From Phycisphaerales bacterium (GTDB taxonomy: Bacteria > Planctomycetota > Phycisphaerae > Phycisphaerales > UBA1924), in the NCBI GenBank assembly GCA_020846975.1, contig JADLCX010000023.1, positions 1 through 64,000 on the forward strand: a stretch of 64,000 bases of DNA, given 5' to 3'. Below the pieces are notes generated by a model. It was not told where the DNA came from and did no database searches. It worked only from the letters and a program-made list of their open reading frames with translations. The first letter of the stretch is position 1, and each line of letters begins with the position of its first letter. Position numbers and translations under genes: made by a program. Of the stretch, positions 8,668 to 18,012 are shown piece by piece.

Positions 8668-9720
8668 TTACACCTTGGCCAGCAGTTCCTCAAGAATCAC
8701 GCGGGCGTTGCGGCCGCGGGCGAGCGCCTCGTACGTCGGCCGCATGCGGTGCAGCAGCACATCCGAGGCCAGCGCGAACAGGTCGTCCGGCACCGCGTAG
8801 GCACGCCCGTGGATAAAGGCCCGCGCCCGCGCGGCCTGGACCAACGCGATCCCCGCGCGCGGGCTGCACCCCAGCTCGAGCTCGCTGCACGAGCGCGTCC
8901 GGTCCACGATCTCGATGCAATGTCGGATGAACACCTCGCTCACGTGGATATTCTGCACATCCGCCATCGCCTGCGACAGCTGCGCCAGCCGCACCACCGG
9001 CTCGCCCTCGATCGCGTCGAACGCGGTCTTGGGCACCGCGCCGCCGGACGCGTCCCGGCTCAGACCCAGGTGAAGGCTCCGACGCACCACCTCGGTCTCC
9101 TGCTCCTTGGTCGGGTAGCCCAGGCGGTGGCACATCATGAACCGATCGAGCTGCGCCTCGGGAAGCTCGAAAGTTCCGGACTGCTCGATCGGGTTTTGGG
9201 TTGCGATGACCAGGAACGGCGTCGGCAGCCGGATCGCGTGCGTGCCGATCGTCACTCGACGCTCCTGCATCGCCTCCAGCAGGGCCGACTGAACCTTGGG
9301 CGTCGCACGGTTGATCTCGTCGGCCAGAAGCAGGTTGGTGAACACCGGCCCCTTGTGAAGCCTGAAGCGGCTTCCGCTCGCGCTCGGCGTCGCCGATTCG
9401 TCGAGGATCTCCGCGCCGAGAATGTCCGAAGGCAGAAGGTCAATCGTGAACTGCACGCGCCCGAACTGCAGGTCGATCGCCCGCGCCACCGCGTTGACCA
9501 GCAGGGTCTTGGCCAACCCCGGTACACCCTGCAGTAGCAGGTGCCCACCCGTCAGCAGCGCGATCAGGATCGCATCCACGACGCGATCCTGCCCGACAAC
9601 CGTCATGGCAACCTGCTCACGCACCGCCGCGGCCAGCGAGCCCGCGGCCGCATCGACGCCGCTCGCCGACCCGTTCCCCTCCGCTCGCTGTCCCACGCGG
9701 CCGACCTGCTCGACAACCAT
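8668..9720 (-). CDS. moxR: MoxR family AAA+ ATPase
   Basis: A 350-residue ATPase. Walker A is GVPGLAKT (residues 65-72), Walker B LLLADEIN (130-137), sensor 1 TQNPIE (174-179), and the C-terminal part carries the ARAFIHGRAYAVPDDL stretch typical of MoxR. MoxR proteins act as chaperone-like ATPases that mature or assemble complexes containing VWA proteins. It is the first gene of a minus-strand operon with DUF58, a DUF4381-like protein, two VWA proteins, a TPR-like protein and a giant exported protein. The N-terminal 30 residues are Gly/Ala-rich and may be disordered. The gene symbol names the family, not a proven orthologue. Confidence 0.95.
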   Translation of the reverse strand: MVVEQVGRVGQRAEGNGSASGVDAAAGSLAAAVREQVAMTVVGQDRVVDAILIALLTGGHLLLQGVPGLAKTLLVNAVARAIDLQFGRVQFTIDLLPSDILGAEILDESATPSASGSRFRLHKGPVFTNLLLADEINRATPKVQSALLEAMQERRVTIGTHAIRLPTPFLVIATQNPIEQSGTFELPEAQLDRFMMCHRLGYPTKEQETEVVRRSLHLGLSRDASGGAVPKTAFDAIEGEPVVRLAQLSQAMADVQNIHVSEVFIRHCIEIVDRTRSCSELELGCSPRAGIALVQAARARAFIHGRAYAVPDDLFALASDVLLHRMRPTYEALARGRNARVILEELLAKV

Positions 9721-9909
9721 GCGTTTGCTCCCGCCGCGCGCTCCAGAGCCAGCCCGCTGCCGACCACACCCCCTCGCCCGCCAGTCTACCGGATGGCAGC
9801 CCGAAGGGTTTCGTTCGGAGTTAGACGTAGAAAGAGCACCGCCGGTTCGCGCCGATGAGCAGGTTCATCGGACAGCAGGATTCACCGGCTCCAGCGGTCC
9901 TTCCAGCGA

Positions 9910-10614
9910 TCAGCCAAGCCGACGACGCCGCGAAGCCAACCCCGCCGCGAAGGCCGCCGCCAGCAATCCTGCCGTCGGAGCAGGGACCGCGGTGATGTTG
10001 TCGATCCCCATCGAAGCCGAGAGGTTGTCGCCTTGAAGCGTGGGATTCACGGAGTGCAGGATGCGAAGTTCTTGAAATGCGTTGACCCCTCCGACCAGGA
10101 GATCGGAGAGCGGCAGAAACGGCCCGTTCACCCCCACCATGTCCGCTTCGGTGATGTTGAACCCCGCGTGGTGCCACTGCCCATCGGCCGGCAGCACAAA
10201 CGCCCTGGCGTTACTGGTGACATAGCCCGGCACACTCTGGCCCGTGAACATCTTGATGCCCAGCCGGATCGTCAGCGGCTGGGTCGAGAAGTTCCGCAGG
10301 TCCATCTCGATCCGACCCACGCCCGCGCCGGTGTAGTTCCCGAGCCACCGCTCCGTGCGGTTGTAGGTCGTCATCTTTCCGTTGGGACCGGCCCCATCCG
10401 CCACGACGCGAAAGAACGCGTCGCCCGCGCCCAACGGTCCGCCGTCGCCAATCACGCCGGTCATCGATCCGCCCGACCAGCCGGCGGTGTCCGCGCCCGA
10501 GAATGAATCCCGCTGCCCCGCCATGATCGCCATCGCGCTCGGCGTGAGTGCCGCCATCGACGCCACGACAAAGCACCAGGCGCCGGTCTGACCCAGACGA
10601 ACGAAAGTACACAT
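9910..10614 (-). CDS. PEP-CTERM sorting-domain exported protein
   Basis: A 234-residue protein from ATG 10614. The N-terminus has a signal sequence (CFVVASMAALTPSAMA). The body looks like a beta-sandwich with Gly/Asn-rich strands. The C-terminus has the three PEP-CTERM parts: the motif in the variant form VPAP, a hydrophobic helix (TAGLLAAAFAAGLA) and a basic end (SRRRR). Such proteins are recognised by an exosortase, cleaved at the PEP motif and released to the surface. No exosortase gene lies in this window. An in-frame ATG 75 nt upstream is possible, but the residues it adds do not look like a signal peptide. Ligand or role unknown. Confidence 0.85.
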   Translation of the reverse strand: MCTFVRLGQTGAWCFVVASMAALTPSAMAIMAGQRDSFSGADTAGWSGGSMTGVIGDGGPLGAGDAFFRVVADGAGPNGKMTTYNRTERWLGNYTGAGVGRIEMDLRNFSTQPLTIRLGIKMFTGQSVPGYVTSNARAFVLPADGQWHHAGFNITEADMVGVNGPFLPLSDLLVGGVNAFQELRILHSVNPTLQGDNLSASMGIDNITAVPAPTAGLLAAAFAAGLASRRRRLG

Positions 10615-10768
10615 TCGATGTGATCCGAGAGAGTGAGCGAGAGAGAACGACGACAGGCGTATTAGACCACGGCCCGCCGCGCTCGTCAATCGGGGAGTTC
10701 CGATTTCCAGTCATCGCCGGCGGATTCCCACACCCAACCGGCCGCCGTTCAATCTGGGTAAACCCGGC

Positions 10769-12049
10769 TTATCGGCGGCGTCCCGGGGCCGCCTTCCGAC
10801 CGGCCGGCCCACCCTCCCTAGGACGCGAGGTCCTGCCGTTGGACCTCGATCGTGCGGCCGCGAAGCCCAGCGAGAGATCTGCGATCAGGTCCTCGACATC
10901 CTCGATTCCGACGCTCAGGCGGATCAACGTGTCGGAAATCCCCAGTTCCCGCCGCATCTCCGGCGGCACGCTCGCGTGGGTCATGATCGCCGGGTGCTCG
11001 ATCAGCGACTCGACCCCTCCGAGCGATTCGGCGAGGGTGAACAGATGCACGCTCTCGAGAAACCGCCGGGCCTCATCGAGCCCACCCTTGACGAAGAACG
11101 TGATCATCCCACCGAAGCCCTCCATCTGGCGCTTCGCCAGCGGGTGCTGGGGGTGAGAAGCCAGCCCGGGGTAGATCACGCGATCGACTTGGGAGTGCGA
11201 CTCCAGCCAATCAGCGATCCTGCCCGCCGACTCCCCGTGCCGCTCCATGCGGACGGCCAGCGTCTTGATGCCACGAAGCACCAGGTAACTGTCGAACGGC
11301 GACATGACCGCGCCGACCGCGTTCTGGTGGAACCTGATGCGCTGCGCGAGTTCCCTGTTGCCTGTCACCAGCACCCCGCCCACGACATCGCTGTGACCGC
11401 CGAGGTACTTGGTCGCCGAGTGATGCACCACATCAAATCCCAACTCGATCGGACGCTGGTTCATCGGCGTCGCGAACGTGTTGTCACAAACCAGCAGAAC
11501 GCCGGGGTTCTTGGCCTTCGCGGCCCTGGCGATGGCGCGAAGATCGCACAGCTTCAGCATGGGGTTGCTCGGCGACTCGACCCAGACCAGCGCGGTCTTC
11601 GGCGTCATCGCACGCTCGAACTTGGCGACATCGCTGCAATCCACGAACTTGACCCTGAGCCCCTGCGAGCGCGCCCGGACGCGTTGAAACTGCCGGTTCG
11701 TCCCGCCGTACACATCGTCGAAACAGACCACCTCGTCGCCCGCGGTCAGCAGCTCACACACACAATCCATCGCCGCAAGCCCCGAGGCGAAGCCGAATCC
11801 GCCGAACGTTACGTCGTCGCTCTCGCTCAGCGTCGATCCCTCGAGCCGAGCGATCATGCGCTCCAGCGCGTACCGGGTCGGGTTGTGCGAACGGCTGTAC
11901 TCAAACCCAGTGTGCTCGCCGGGCGAACGCTGGGCGTAGGTCGAACTCGTGAAGATCGGCGGCATGACAGCGCCCGTCACAGGCTCCGGTCGCTGACCCG
12001 CGTGGATCACCCGTGTGGACATGCGCATCGGCTGGGATTCATGGCTCAT
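10769..12049 (-). CDS. Cystathionine gamma-synthase/lyase family PLP enzyme
   Basis: A 426-residue enzyme of the Cys/Met metabolism PLP family (fold type I). Seen in the sequence: the start region STRVIHAGQRPEPVTGAV, the substrate/PLP loop SRSHNPTRYALE, phosphate-binding FGFASGLAAMD, DDVYGGTNR, and the PLP lysine in HHSATKYLGGHSD. The family covers cystathionine gamma-synthase, cystathionine beta- and gamma-lyase and methionine gamma-lyase, and sequence alone does not separate them here. I use the ATG at 12049 because the residues before it are Arg/Pro filler. A later in-frame ATG just before STRVIHAGQ is also possible. Residues after about 405 form a basic, low-complexity tail that is not part of the enzyme core. 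Confidence 0.92.
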   Translation of the reverse strand: MSHESQPMRMSTRVIHAGQRPEPVTGAVMPPIFTSSTYAQRSPGEHTGFEYSRSHNPTRYALERMIARLEGSTLSESDDVTFGGFGFASGLAAMDCVCELLTAGDEVVCFDDVYGGTNRQFQRVRARSQGLRVKFVDCSDVAKFERAMTPKTALVWVESPSNPMLKLCDLRAIARAAKAKNPGVLLVCDNTFATPMNQRPIELGFDVVHHSATKYLGGHSDVVGGVLVTGNRELAQRIRFHQNAVGAVMSPFDSYLVLRGIKTLAVRMERHGESAGRIADWLESHSQVDRVIYPGLASHPQHPLAKRQMEGFGGMITFFVKGGLDEARRFLESVHLFTLAESLGGVESLIEHPAIMTHASVPPEMRRELGISDTLIRLSVGIEDVEDLIADLSLGFAAARSRSNGRTSRPREGGPAGRKAAPGRRR

Positions 12050-12159
12050 CGGTCGAGCATAGGGCCTTGCCAACGGCCGTCGCATCAGCCGGTACCGGTT
12101 TCACACCCTCAGATCCGCGAGCAGCGCACCGAAACGACGTCGCTCCGCCGGGAGTGGGG

Positions 12160-12189
12160 TTGACACCCTCACGGAATCTTGACTACATT
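12160..12189 (+). promoter_or_regulatory. Predicted sigma-70-type promoter
   Basis: A perfect -35 hexamer TTGACA (12160-12165) is separated by 18 nt from TACATT (12184-12189), 5 of 6 matches to the -10 consensus. Transcription would start near 12196 and read toward rny. Matches this good are rare in DNA of this composition. Confidence 0.6.
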
Positions 12190-12305
12190 ATGAACGTCCC
12201 AACTCAGCTTGGCTGATAGGGAAATGTTATCCACCCGCTCCGCAGGTCTGCCTGTCGATGGCGGTTGGTCAAGGTGGTTGGCGCATCGCGGCCACGTCGC
12301 CGCGT

Positions 12306-12336
12306 TGAGACCCCGGGTGCGACAACCCGGCTCTCA
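12306..12336 (+). other. GC-rich hairpin in the rny leader
   Basis: TGAGA (12306-12310) pairs with TCTCA (12332-12336), and inside it CCGGGT (12313-12318) pairs with ACCCGG (12325-12330) around a GCGACA loop. No T-run follows, so it is not a standard terminator. It lies about 110 nt after the predicted start of transcription. Role unknown. Confidence 0.4.
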
Positions 12337-12673
12337 GATATGCGGCACGCACCCGCGGCAATCCGTTTTCGCCGCGCATAGATCGAGCAGCGTATCCAAA
12401 TGGTGATCCGGTCTTTCGATCCTTCTTCCCCCCGCGCCCCGTGGCGGTCCACCGTCGCGATCGCCTCCCCCGCGCACCAACGGCGGTGCCCTTTCGCCCG
12501 CCCCACCTCTACCCCCGCAGTCATCCGAAGCCATTCCTGTTCGATCGGTTGATCCAACCACGGCGAACGGCTTCCACCGTTCGCCGATGCACCGGCATGC
12601 GATCCGCGGCTCACCGCGCGGCCGTTGTTTTCCTCCGGGAAGATGACGGTCACGCCAACGCAAGGACCGCCGC

Positions 12674-14263
12674 ATGCACCTTCCGCCGGCCCTTCTCGCA
12701 GACACCACAACCACCTCGATCGCCATCGGGGCGGTGGCGCTCGTTGTCGGTCTATTGATCGGAGCGTTCGGCATCTCCGCCGCGCGAGGCCGAACGCTGG
12801 GCCGCGCACGGGCCGAGGCAGACCAGCTCCGAACCCAGGCCAGGAACGAATCTCAGAACCTTTCTCAGAAAGCCCAGCTCGACGCCGAGAAACTGATCCT
12901 CGAGAAACGACAGGCCTTCGAGACCGAGCAGGAGGGCTCGCGACGGGAAATCCGCGAGACCGAGAAGCGGCTGACCAAGCGCGAGGACCTCCTCGACAAG
13001 AAACTCGAATCACTGGCAACCAAGGAAGACCAGCTGAACCGTCAGTCCGACCAGCTCCGCTCGCGCGACGAGACCCTCGCCCGCAAGACCACGGAACTCG
13101 ATCAGACGCTTCAGCAGCAGAAGGACAAACTGCTGGCCATCGCCGGCATGAGTGTCGAGGATGCACGCCGCGAACTGCTCGTCCGCGTCGAAGAAGACTC
13201 CCGGCTCGAGATGGCCAAGGTGACGGCCAAGATCGTCGAAGAGGCCTCGACCGAAGCCAAGAAGAAGGCCCAGGAAATCACGCTCATGGCCGTGCAGCGC
13301 TACGCGGCAGAGCACACGGCCGAATCGACCGTTCGCGCGGTCCCGATCCCTTCCGACGACATGAAGGGCCGCATCATCGGGCGCGAGGGCCGCAACATCC
13401 GCGCCATCGAGAAGGCCACCGGCGTTGACATCATCGTCGATGACACGCCCGGCGTGATCGTTGTTTCCTGCTTTGACAAGATCCGTCAGGCCATCGCCGT
13501 GGAGTCCCTCAACCGGCTCATCGCCGACGGCCGGATGCACCCGTCCCGCATCGAAGAAGTCGTCGAAAAGGTCAGGAGCGAGATCGACGAAAAGGTGCTC
13601 AAGGCCGGCAAGGACTCCGTGCTCGAAGTCAACCTCCGCGGGCTCCACCCCAAGGTCGTCGAGGCGATGGGCAAGCTCTCCTACCGCACCAGTTACGGCC
13701 AGAACGTTCTGCGGCACAGCGTCGAGGTCGCGTTCCTCTCGCAGATCATCGCCGATCAACTCGGCCTCGATGGAACGCTCGCCCGCCGCGCCGGCTTCCT
13801 GCACGATATCGGCAAGGCCATGGACCACGAGATGGAAGGCGGTCACCCCAAGATCGGCATGGACTTCGCCAGGCAGTACGGCGAGAAGGAGGCCGTACTC
13901 AACGCCATCGGCGGCCACCACGGCGATATCCCCTCGACCACGTTCTATACGCCCATCGTCATGGCCGCCGACGCGGTTTCCTCCGCGCGGCCCGGGGCCC
14001 GCCGCGAGAGCATGGAGAAGTACATCCAGCGCCTCACCGAACTCCAGGACATCGCCCTGCGGCAGCCGGGCGTGACCGAGGCCTACGCGATCCAGGCCGG
14101 GCGCGAGGTGCGGGTCATGGTGGACGCCAAGCGCGTCAGCGATGACGAAGCCCAGAAGGTGGCCTTCGACATCGCCAAGAAGGTCTCGGAAGAGATGACC
14201 TTCCCCGGCGAGATCCGCGTCACGGTCCTCCGCGAGACCCGCGCGATCGAGTTCGCGCGGTAA
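12674..14263 (+). CDS. rny: Ribonuclease Y
   Basis: A 529-residue membrane-anchored endoribonuclease that starts mRNA decay. Parts in order: an N-terminal membrane helix (IAIGAVALVVGLLIGAFGI); a long charged coiled coil to about residue 200; a KH RNA-binding domain (KGRIIGREGRNIRAIEKATG, then VDIIVDDTPG); and an HD domain with RHSVEVAF at about residue 345 and metal-binding HDIGKA at about 375. Length and order match RNase Y. ATG 12674 is chosen because the membrane helix follows directly. The long leader upstream carries a strong promoter and a hairpin. Confidence 0.97.
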   Translation: MHLPPALLADTTTTSIAIGAVALVVGLLIGAFGISAARGRTLGRARAEADQLRTQARNESQNLSQKAQLDAEKLILEKRQAFETEQEGSRREIRETEKRLTKREDLLDKKLESLATKEDQLNRQSDQLRSRDETLARKTTELDQTLQQQKDKLLAIAGMSVEDARRELLVRVEEDSRLEMAKVTAKIVEEASTEAKKKAQEITLMAVQRYAAEHTAESTVRAVPIPSDDMKGRIIGREGRNIRAIEKATGVDIIVDDTPGVIVVSCFDKIRQAIAVESLNRLIADGRMHPSRIEEVVEKVRSEIDEKVLKAGKDSVLEVNLRGLHPKVVEAMGKLSYRTSYGQNVLRHSVEVAFLSQIIADQLGLDGTLARRAGFLHDIGKAMDHEMEGGHPKIGMDFARQYGEKEAVLNAIGGHHGDIPSTTFYTPIVMAADAVSSARPGARRESMEKYIQRLTELQDIALRQPGVTEAYAIQAGREVRVMVDAKRVSDDEAQKVAFDIAKKVSEEMTFPGEIRVTVLRETRAIEFAR

Positions 14264-14310
14264 GCCCCGGCCTCGCGCCGCCGCACCGCGGCGACCCGAA
14301 CGAGTGGTTC

Positions 14311-15066
14311 ATGTGGCACGCCGACGACATCGCCGACTGCCTGCACGCGGCCGTGATCCAGCGCGAGCAGCAACTCCGCGAGGAACAGGCCGTCCACGGG
14401 CTCGACGCCCTCAGCGAGGTCCAGCTCCATCCGCTCCTCGCGGCTGGCCCTTCCTCGGCGGGTTACGGGGTGCTCACCGAACAGCCGTACCCGCGCGTTT
14501 GGTCACGTTCAACGCCCGCGAAGGAGAGCCTCCCCGATCGCCGCGACCGGCAGCGCTGCGACCTCGTCCTGGTCCCTCGGCCCGGCCAGGCCCTTTGCGA
14601 TCCGCTCGCCGTCCGCAAGTCCGTCGCGAGACACCGCGAGGAAGCCGCCGGAGGGTTGTTCGAGTCGCTCGCCACAACCCACGACCGGGATGTCGAAAGC
14701 GCCGCAACCGCCGGCGTCGCTCCCGAGGATGCCTATTGGCTCGAGGTCAAACTGATCACCCAGCACGGCCACACGCACGGCGTGCCCGGACCGAACCGGT
14801 CCTACGCCTCCGAACTCCGGGGGGCGCTCGGCGATCTGGAAAAACTCAACAGCGATTCACGCATCTCTCGCGGCGGACTGCTCATCGCGTTGTTCTCGGA
14901 AAGTGACGCGGTCGCCGAGCACGACCTGACCGCGCTCACGCACGTGTGCATCGATCGCGCCCTGCCGATCGCTTTCCCTTCGCTCCGCCCGACGGCCGTC
15001 CAGGATCGGATCGGTAACTCGAACCTCACCCTCTGCCTGATCGACCTGCGAAAGCCGCCGACCTGA
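14311..15066 (+). CDS. Uncharacterised protein, possibly PD-(D/E)XK nuclease-like
   Basis: A 251-residue soluble protein that I do not recognise. RCDLVLVP near residues 88-95 and YWLEVKL near residues 146-152 could be the D...ExK metal-binding core of PD-(D/E)XK nucleases, which inference rests on that spacing only. A later conserved-looking stretch (GALGDLEKLNSDSRI, then GGLLIALFSES) suggests a folded globular protein. It begins 47 nt after rny in the same direction and ends 5 nt before the end of lpxB on the other strand. The frame stays open back into rny, so a start further upstream cannot be excluded, but no standard start codon is seen between the rny stop and 14311. Confidence 0.75.
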   Translation: MWHADDIADCLHAAVIQREQQLREEQAVHGLDALSEVQLHPLLAAGPSSAGYGVLTEQPYPRVWSRSTPAKESLPDRRDRQRCDLVLVPRPGQALCDPLAVRKSVARHREEAAGGLFESLATTHDRDVESAATAGVAPEDAYWLEVKLITQHGHTHGVPGPNRSYASELRGALGDLEKLNSDSRISRGGLLIALFSESDAVAEHDLTALTHVCIDRALPIAFPSLRPTAVQDRIGNSNLTLCLIDLRKPPT

Positions 15067-15071
15067 TCCTG

Positions 15072-16337
15072 TCAAGCCCGGACGACTCCGGCCAGCCCGA
15101 GCGCCCGCTCGATCGCGTCCGCCGCGGCCGGGCCGGCCCGAGGCGCATCGGCACCCTCGAACCTCCGGCACACCGTGTCCAACTCCCGCCGCTGGTCCTC
15201 GGCATAATCGGGCCGCCGCAGGAACTTGATGACCTCGACCGCCAGCGGTTCCCCATCGCCAAAGTGCGGTATGAACTCGGGCATGATCGCCCGCCCGGCG
15301 ATCAGGTTCGGAAGCGTAAACAGCGGCGTCTTGACGAGCCACCTCCCAATCATCTGATAAACCAGCCTGTTCGGGCGGTACACCGCCGCCATCGGCTTGC
15401 GCTGCCGGGCAATCTGCAGAGTCACCGTGCCGCTCACCACCAGGGCAAAGTCGCACCATCGCACCACCGCGTCCGTATCGCCCGAAACCACCTGCATGTC
15501 CGACGGCCACCCGCCGTGCTCCGACGCGATCTGGTGCAGCCGCTCCGCGACCTCGGGACGTGTCGCCGCGACCACCGCGCAGGTCCGTGGATAGTCGGCA
15601 CGGAGCCGCCGGAACGCGTCGAGCAGGATCGGGAAGCACCCCGCCACTTCGGACGGCCTCGAGCCCGGCATCAGCGCGAGCCGCGGCGAGCGCCCGGACT
15701 CAAACCGCTCGCCCAGTCGCTCGGCGCGAACCTGAATCGCCTCCTGGTCAAGCGGGCGGTCAAACATCGGGTGCCCGATGAACCTGGCCTGCACACCACG
15801 ATCGAGAAACCACTGCTCCTCGAACGGCAGCAGGCACAGCACCAACCTCGTGAGCCTGCGCAACTTGCGGATCCGCCACGACGCCCACGCCCAGATCTGC
15901 GGCGCGACCAGGTGCACCACCGGGACCCCGTGCCGACGCGCGATCTTGCAGATCGGGAAGTTCGCTCCCGGCGAATCGACCGGCACATGCAGGGCGACGC
16001 CCTTGCTGCCCCCCTGCGATCCCAGCCAGCGAGAGATCCGGCGGTTGATCCGCCGATGCTCCATGATCTTTTTCACCCCCGGAAGTCCCATCACCGCATC
16101 TTCGCCGGTGTTCTCGACGATCGTGGCCCCGGCCGCCGCCATCTTCGGCCCGCCCCACGCATAGATCGGCAACTCGTCCGGCCCGTATCGCCGCCTCAGT
16201 TCGGCGATGACGACCGCCGCGTGATCATCACCCGAGGGCTCGAAGGCTGTAAACAGCACGCCCCTGGCGGATGCCGTATCCGTGCCGGCGACTCGCGCGG
16301 CGCCCTCGACCGGGAATGGCACGACCGTTGATTCCAT
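15072..16337 (-). CDS. lpxB: Lipid-A-disaccharide synthase
   Basis: A 421-residue glycosyltransferase (GT19). It joins UDP-2,3-diacylglucosamine to lipid X to make lipid A disaccharide at the inner face of the inner membrane. Family motifs seen: FTAFEPSGDDHAA (the usual AGExSGD loop, here EPSGD), YAWGGPKMAAAGA, VDSPGANFPICKIARRHG, HLVAPQIWAWASWR, LPFEEQWF, FIGHPMFD and LMPGSRPSEV. The length is slightly above the family's usual 380-390, from an N-terminal extension of about 25 residues. It is the only early lipid A gene in the window, while Kdo genes lie 6 kb away. Confidence 0.95.
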   Translation of the reverse strand: MESTVVPFPVEGAARVAGTDTASARGVLFTAFEPSGDDHAAVVIAELRRRYGPDELPIYAWGGPKMAAAGATIVENTGEDAVMGLPGVKKIMEHRRINRRISRWLGSQGGSKGVALHVPVDSPGANFPICKIARRHGVPVVHLVAPQIWAWASWRIRKLRRLTRLVLCLLPFEEQWFLDRGVQARFIGHPMFDRPLDQEAIQVRAERLGERFESGRSPRLALMPGSRPSEVAGCFPILLDAFRRLRADYPRTCAVVAATRPEVAERLHQIASEHGGWPSDMQVVSGDTDAVVRWCDFALVVSGTVTLQIARQRKPMAAVYRPNRLVYQMIGRWLVKTPLFTLPNLIAGRAIMPEFIPHFGDGEPLAVEVIKFLRRPDYAEDQRRELDTVCRRFEGADAPRAGPAAADAIERALGLAGVVRA

Positions 16338-16506
16338 CTGCGCGGCCGAACATTACGCCGCGCAACGGCCGGGGAACCGCGACAAGCAGGGGCGCGCCGC
16401 GGATGAGCTCGGCGCGCCCCAGGGTGGATCCAGAACTCGGCGTTCTCCGAGGTCCCCGTGCCGTCACGGACACGGAGACCCAGGAACGCCCGATCGGAGG
16501 GTCCAC

Positions 16507-18012
16507 CTACCTGCAGGCGCACGGCGCACAGGCCGTGCCGTTACCCAGGTACGTTCCGCCATGGCCCTCGCAGCTCCGCTGACCAGTGAGCACACAGTCC
16601 TCGCCGAAGCAGCACGCACCGATGCAGGAGTAGAGCCCGCAGGCCGTTCCGCCGCCGAGATAGGTCCCGCCATTCGAGATGCACCGCACCGCGCTCGTGA
16701 CCACGCATGTGTCTTCGATGCAGCACGCGCCCTGGCAGGCCTCCCGTTCGCACACGACGCCGTTGCCGAGGTAGACGCCCCCGCGCCGGATGCAGTCGTG
16801 CCGGAACGTGAACGCGCAGGAGCCGTCCTCGAGGCAGCACGCGCCGTAGCACGCGTAGTGATGGTTGCAGGATGTCCCGACTCCGGAGAAGTAGCCGCCG
16901 CCTTCCTCGCATCGCGCCGCGGAAGTCACGACGCAGGTCCCATCGTCGAGGCAGCACGCACCGACACACGCCTCCGGCGTGCACGACACCCCGTTGCCCA
17001 GATAGATGTCGCCTCGACCGAGGCAACGCCAGTTGAAGGTGAACTCACAGGTACCGTCCCGGTGGCAGCAAGCCCCAACGCACGCGTAGTGGTGGTTGCA
17101 GTCGGTGCCGATTCCCTGGAACAGCCCGCCCAGCGCCTCGCAGCGGGGTTCGGTGGTCATCGTGCACCCGCCCTCGCGCAGACAGCACGCGCCGATGCAC
17201 GAGTATGGCGTGCACGGAACGCCGTACCCCAGGAACCGTCCGCACTGCTCGTCGCACTTGCCCGGGATGGTCACCTCGCACGACCCATCGGGCAGGCAGC
17301 ACGCCCCCAGGCATCTCTCTTGCTCGCAGCCAGTGTCGAAGCCCAGGAAGACTCCGCCTCGCTCGCGGCAACGGTCCGGGAAAGTGCGGAAGCACGTCCC
17401 ATCGGGCAGGCAGCACGCGCCGCCGCACGGCGCGAACGGGCAACTGCTCCCGACCCCGTAGAAGCGGCCGCCGGTCTCGCGGCACCGTTCGGCGGTGATT
17501 GACACACAGTTGCCGTCCGGCAGGCAGCACGCGCCCAGGCAACTCCGCTCATCGCACCCGGTGTCAAAGCCCTGAAACTCCCCACCGCGTTCGCGGCAGT
17601 CGTCCGGGTAGGTTCGGAAGCACGTCCCATCGGGCAGGCAGCACGCGCCGCCGCACGGCGCGAACGGGCAACTGCTGAACACCCCGTAAAAGTGGCCGCC
17701 CGCATCGCGGCATCGCTGCGCGGTCATCGACACGCAGTTGCCGTCCGGCAGGCAGCAGGCGCCGAAGCACGACTCTCGGCGGCAGACCGTCCCGAAGCCG
17801 AGGAACTCGCCTCCCGCCCGCTCGCAGCGTTCGGCGCTCATGAACTCGCACGCGCCGTCGCTCAGGCAGCACGCGCCCGAGCAGAGTTCTCGCGAGCACG
17901 CCGTCCCGTTCCCCTGAAAACTCCCGCCCGCCTCCACGCACCGATCCTCGGTCGTGTCGGCGCACGTCCCGTCACGGAAGCAGCACGCCCCCGTGTCCTG
18001 AGCCGAGGTGCT
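16507..18012 (-). repeat. Tandem coding repeat of about 115 nt, 13 units
   Basis: The DNA under the cysteine-repeat protein is a degenerate tandem repeat of 114-117 nt. The segments around 17280-17530 and 17520-17770 are close copies of one another, which marks a larger duplicated block of two units. Unequal recombination could change the number of units. Confidence 0.8.

Larger units (their letters stand above)
12050..12673. other. 624-nt intergenic region upstream of rny
   Basis: No convincing gene is seen here on either strand. It holds a good sigma-70-type promoter on the plus strand (12160-12189) and a GC-rich hairpin (12306-12336). The start of rny is about 480 nt downstream of the predicted transcription start, so the region is either a long 5' leader or encodes an unnamed small RNA. 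A single TTATCCACC, one mismatch from a DnaA box, lies near 12227 but has no partners. Confidence 0.6.

Noticed and set aside
12227..12235. A DnaA-box-like TTATCCACC
   Set aside because: Single copy, one mismatch, and strand composition does not change there.
12209..12406. A 65-codon plus-strand frame in the rny leader
   Set aside because: TTG start, no ribosome site and a composition like random frames in this DNA.
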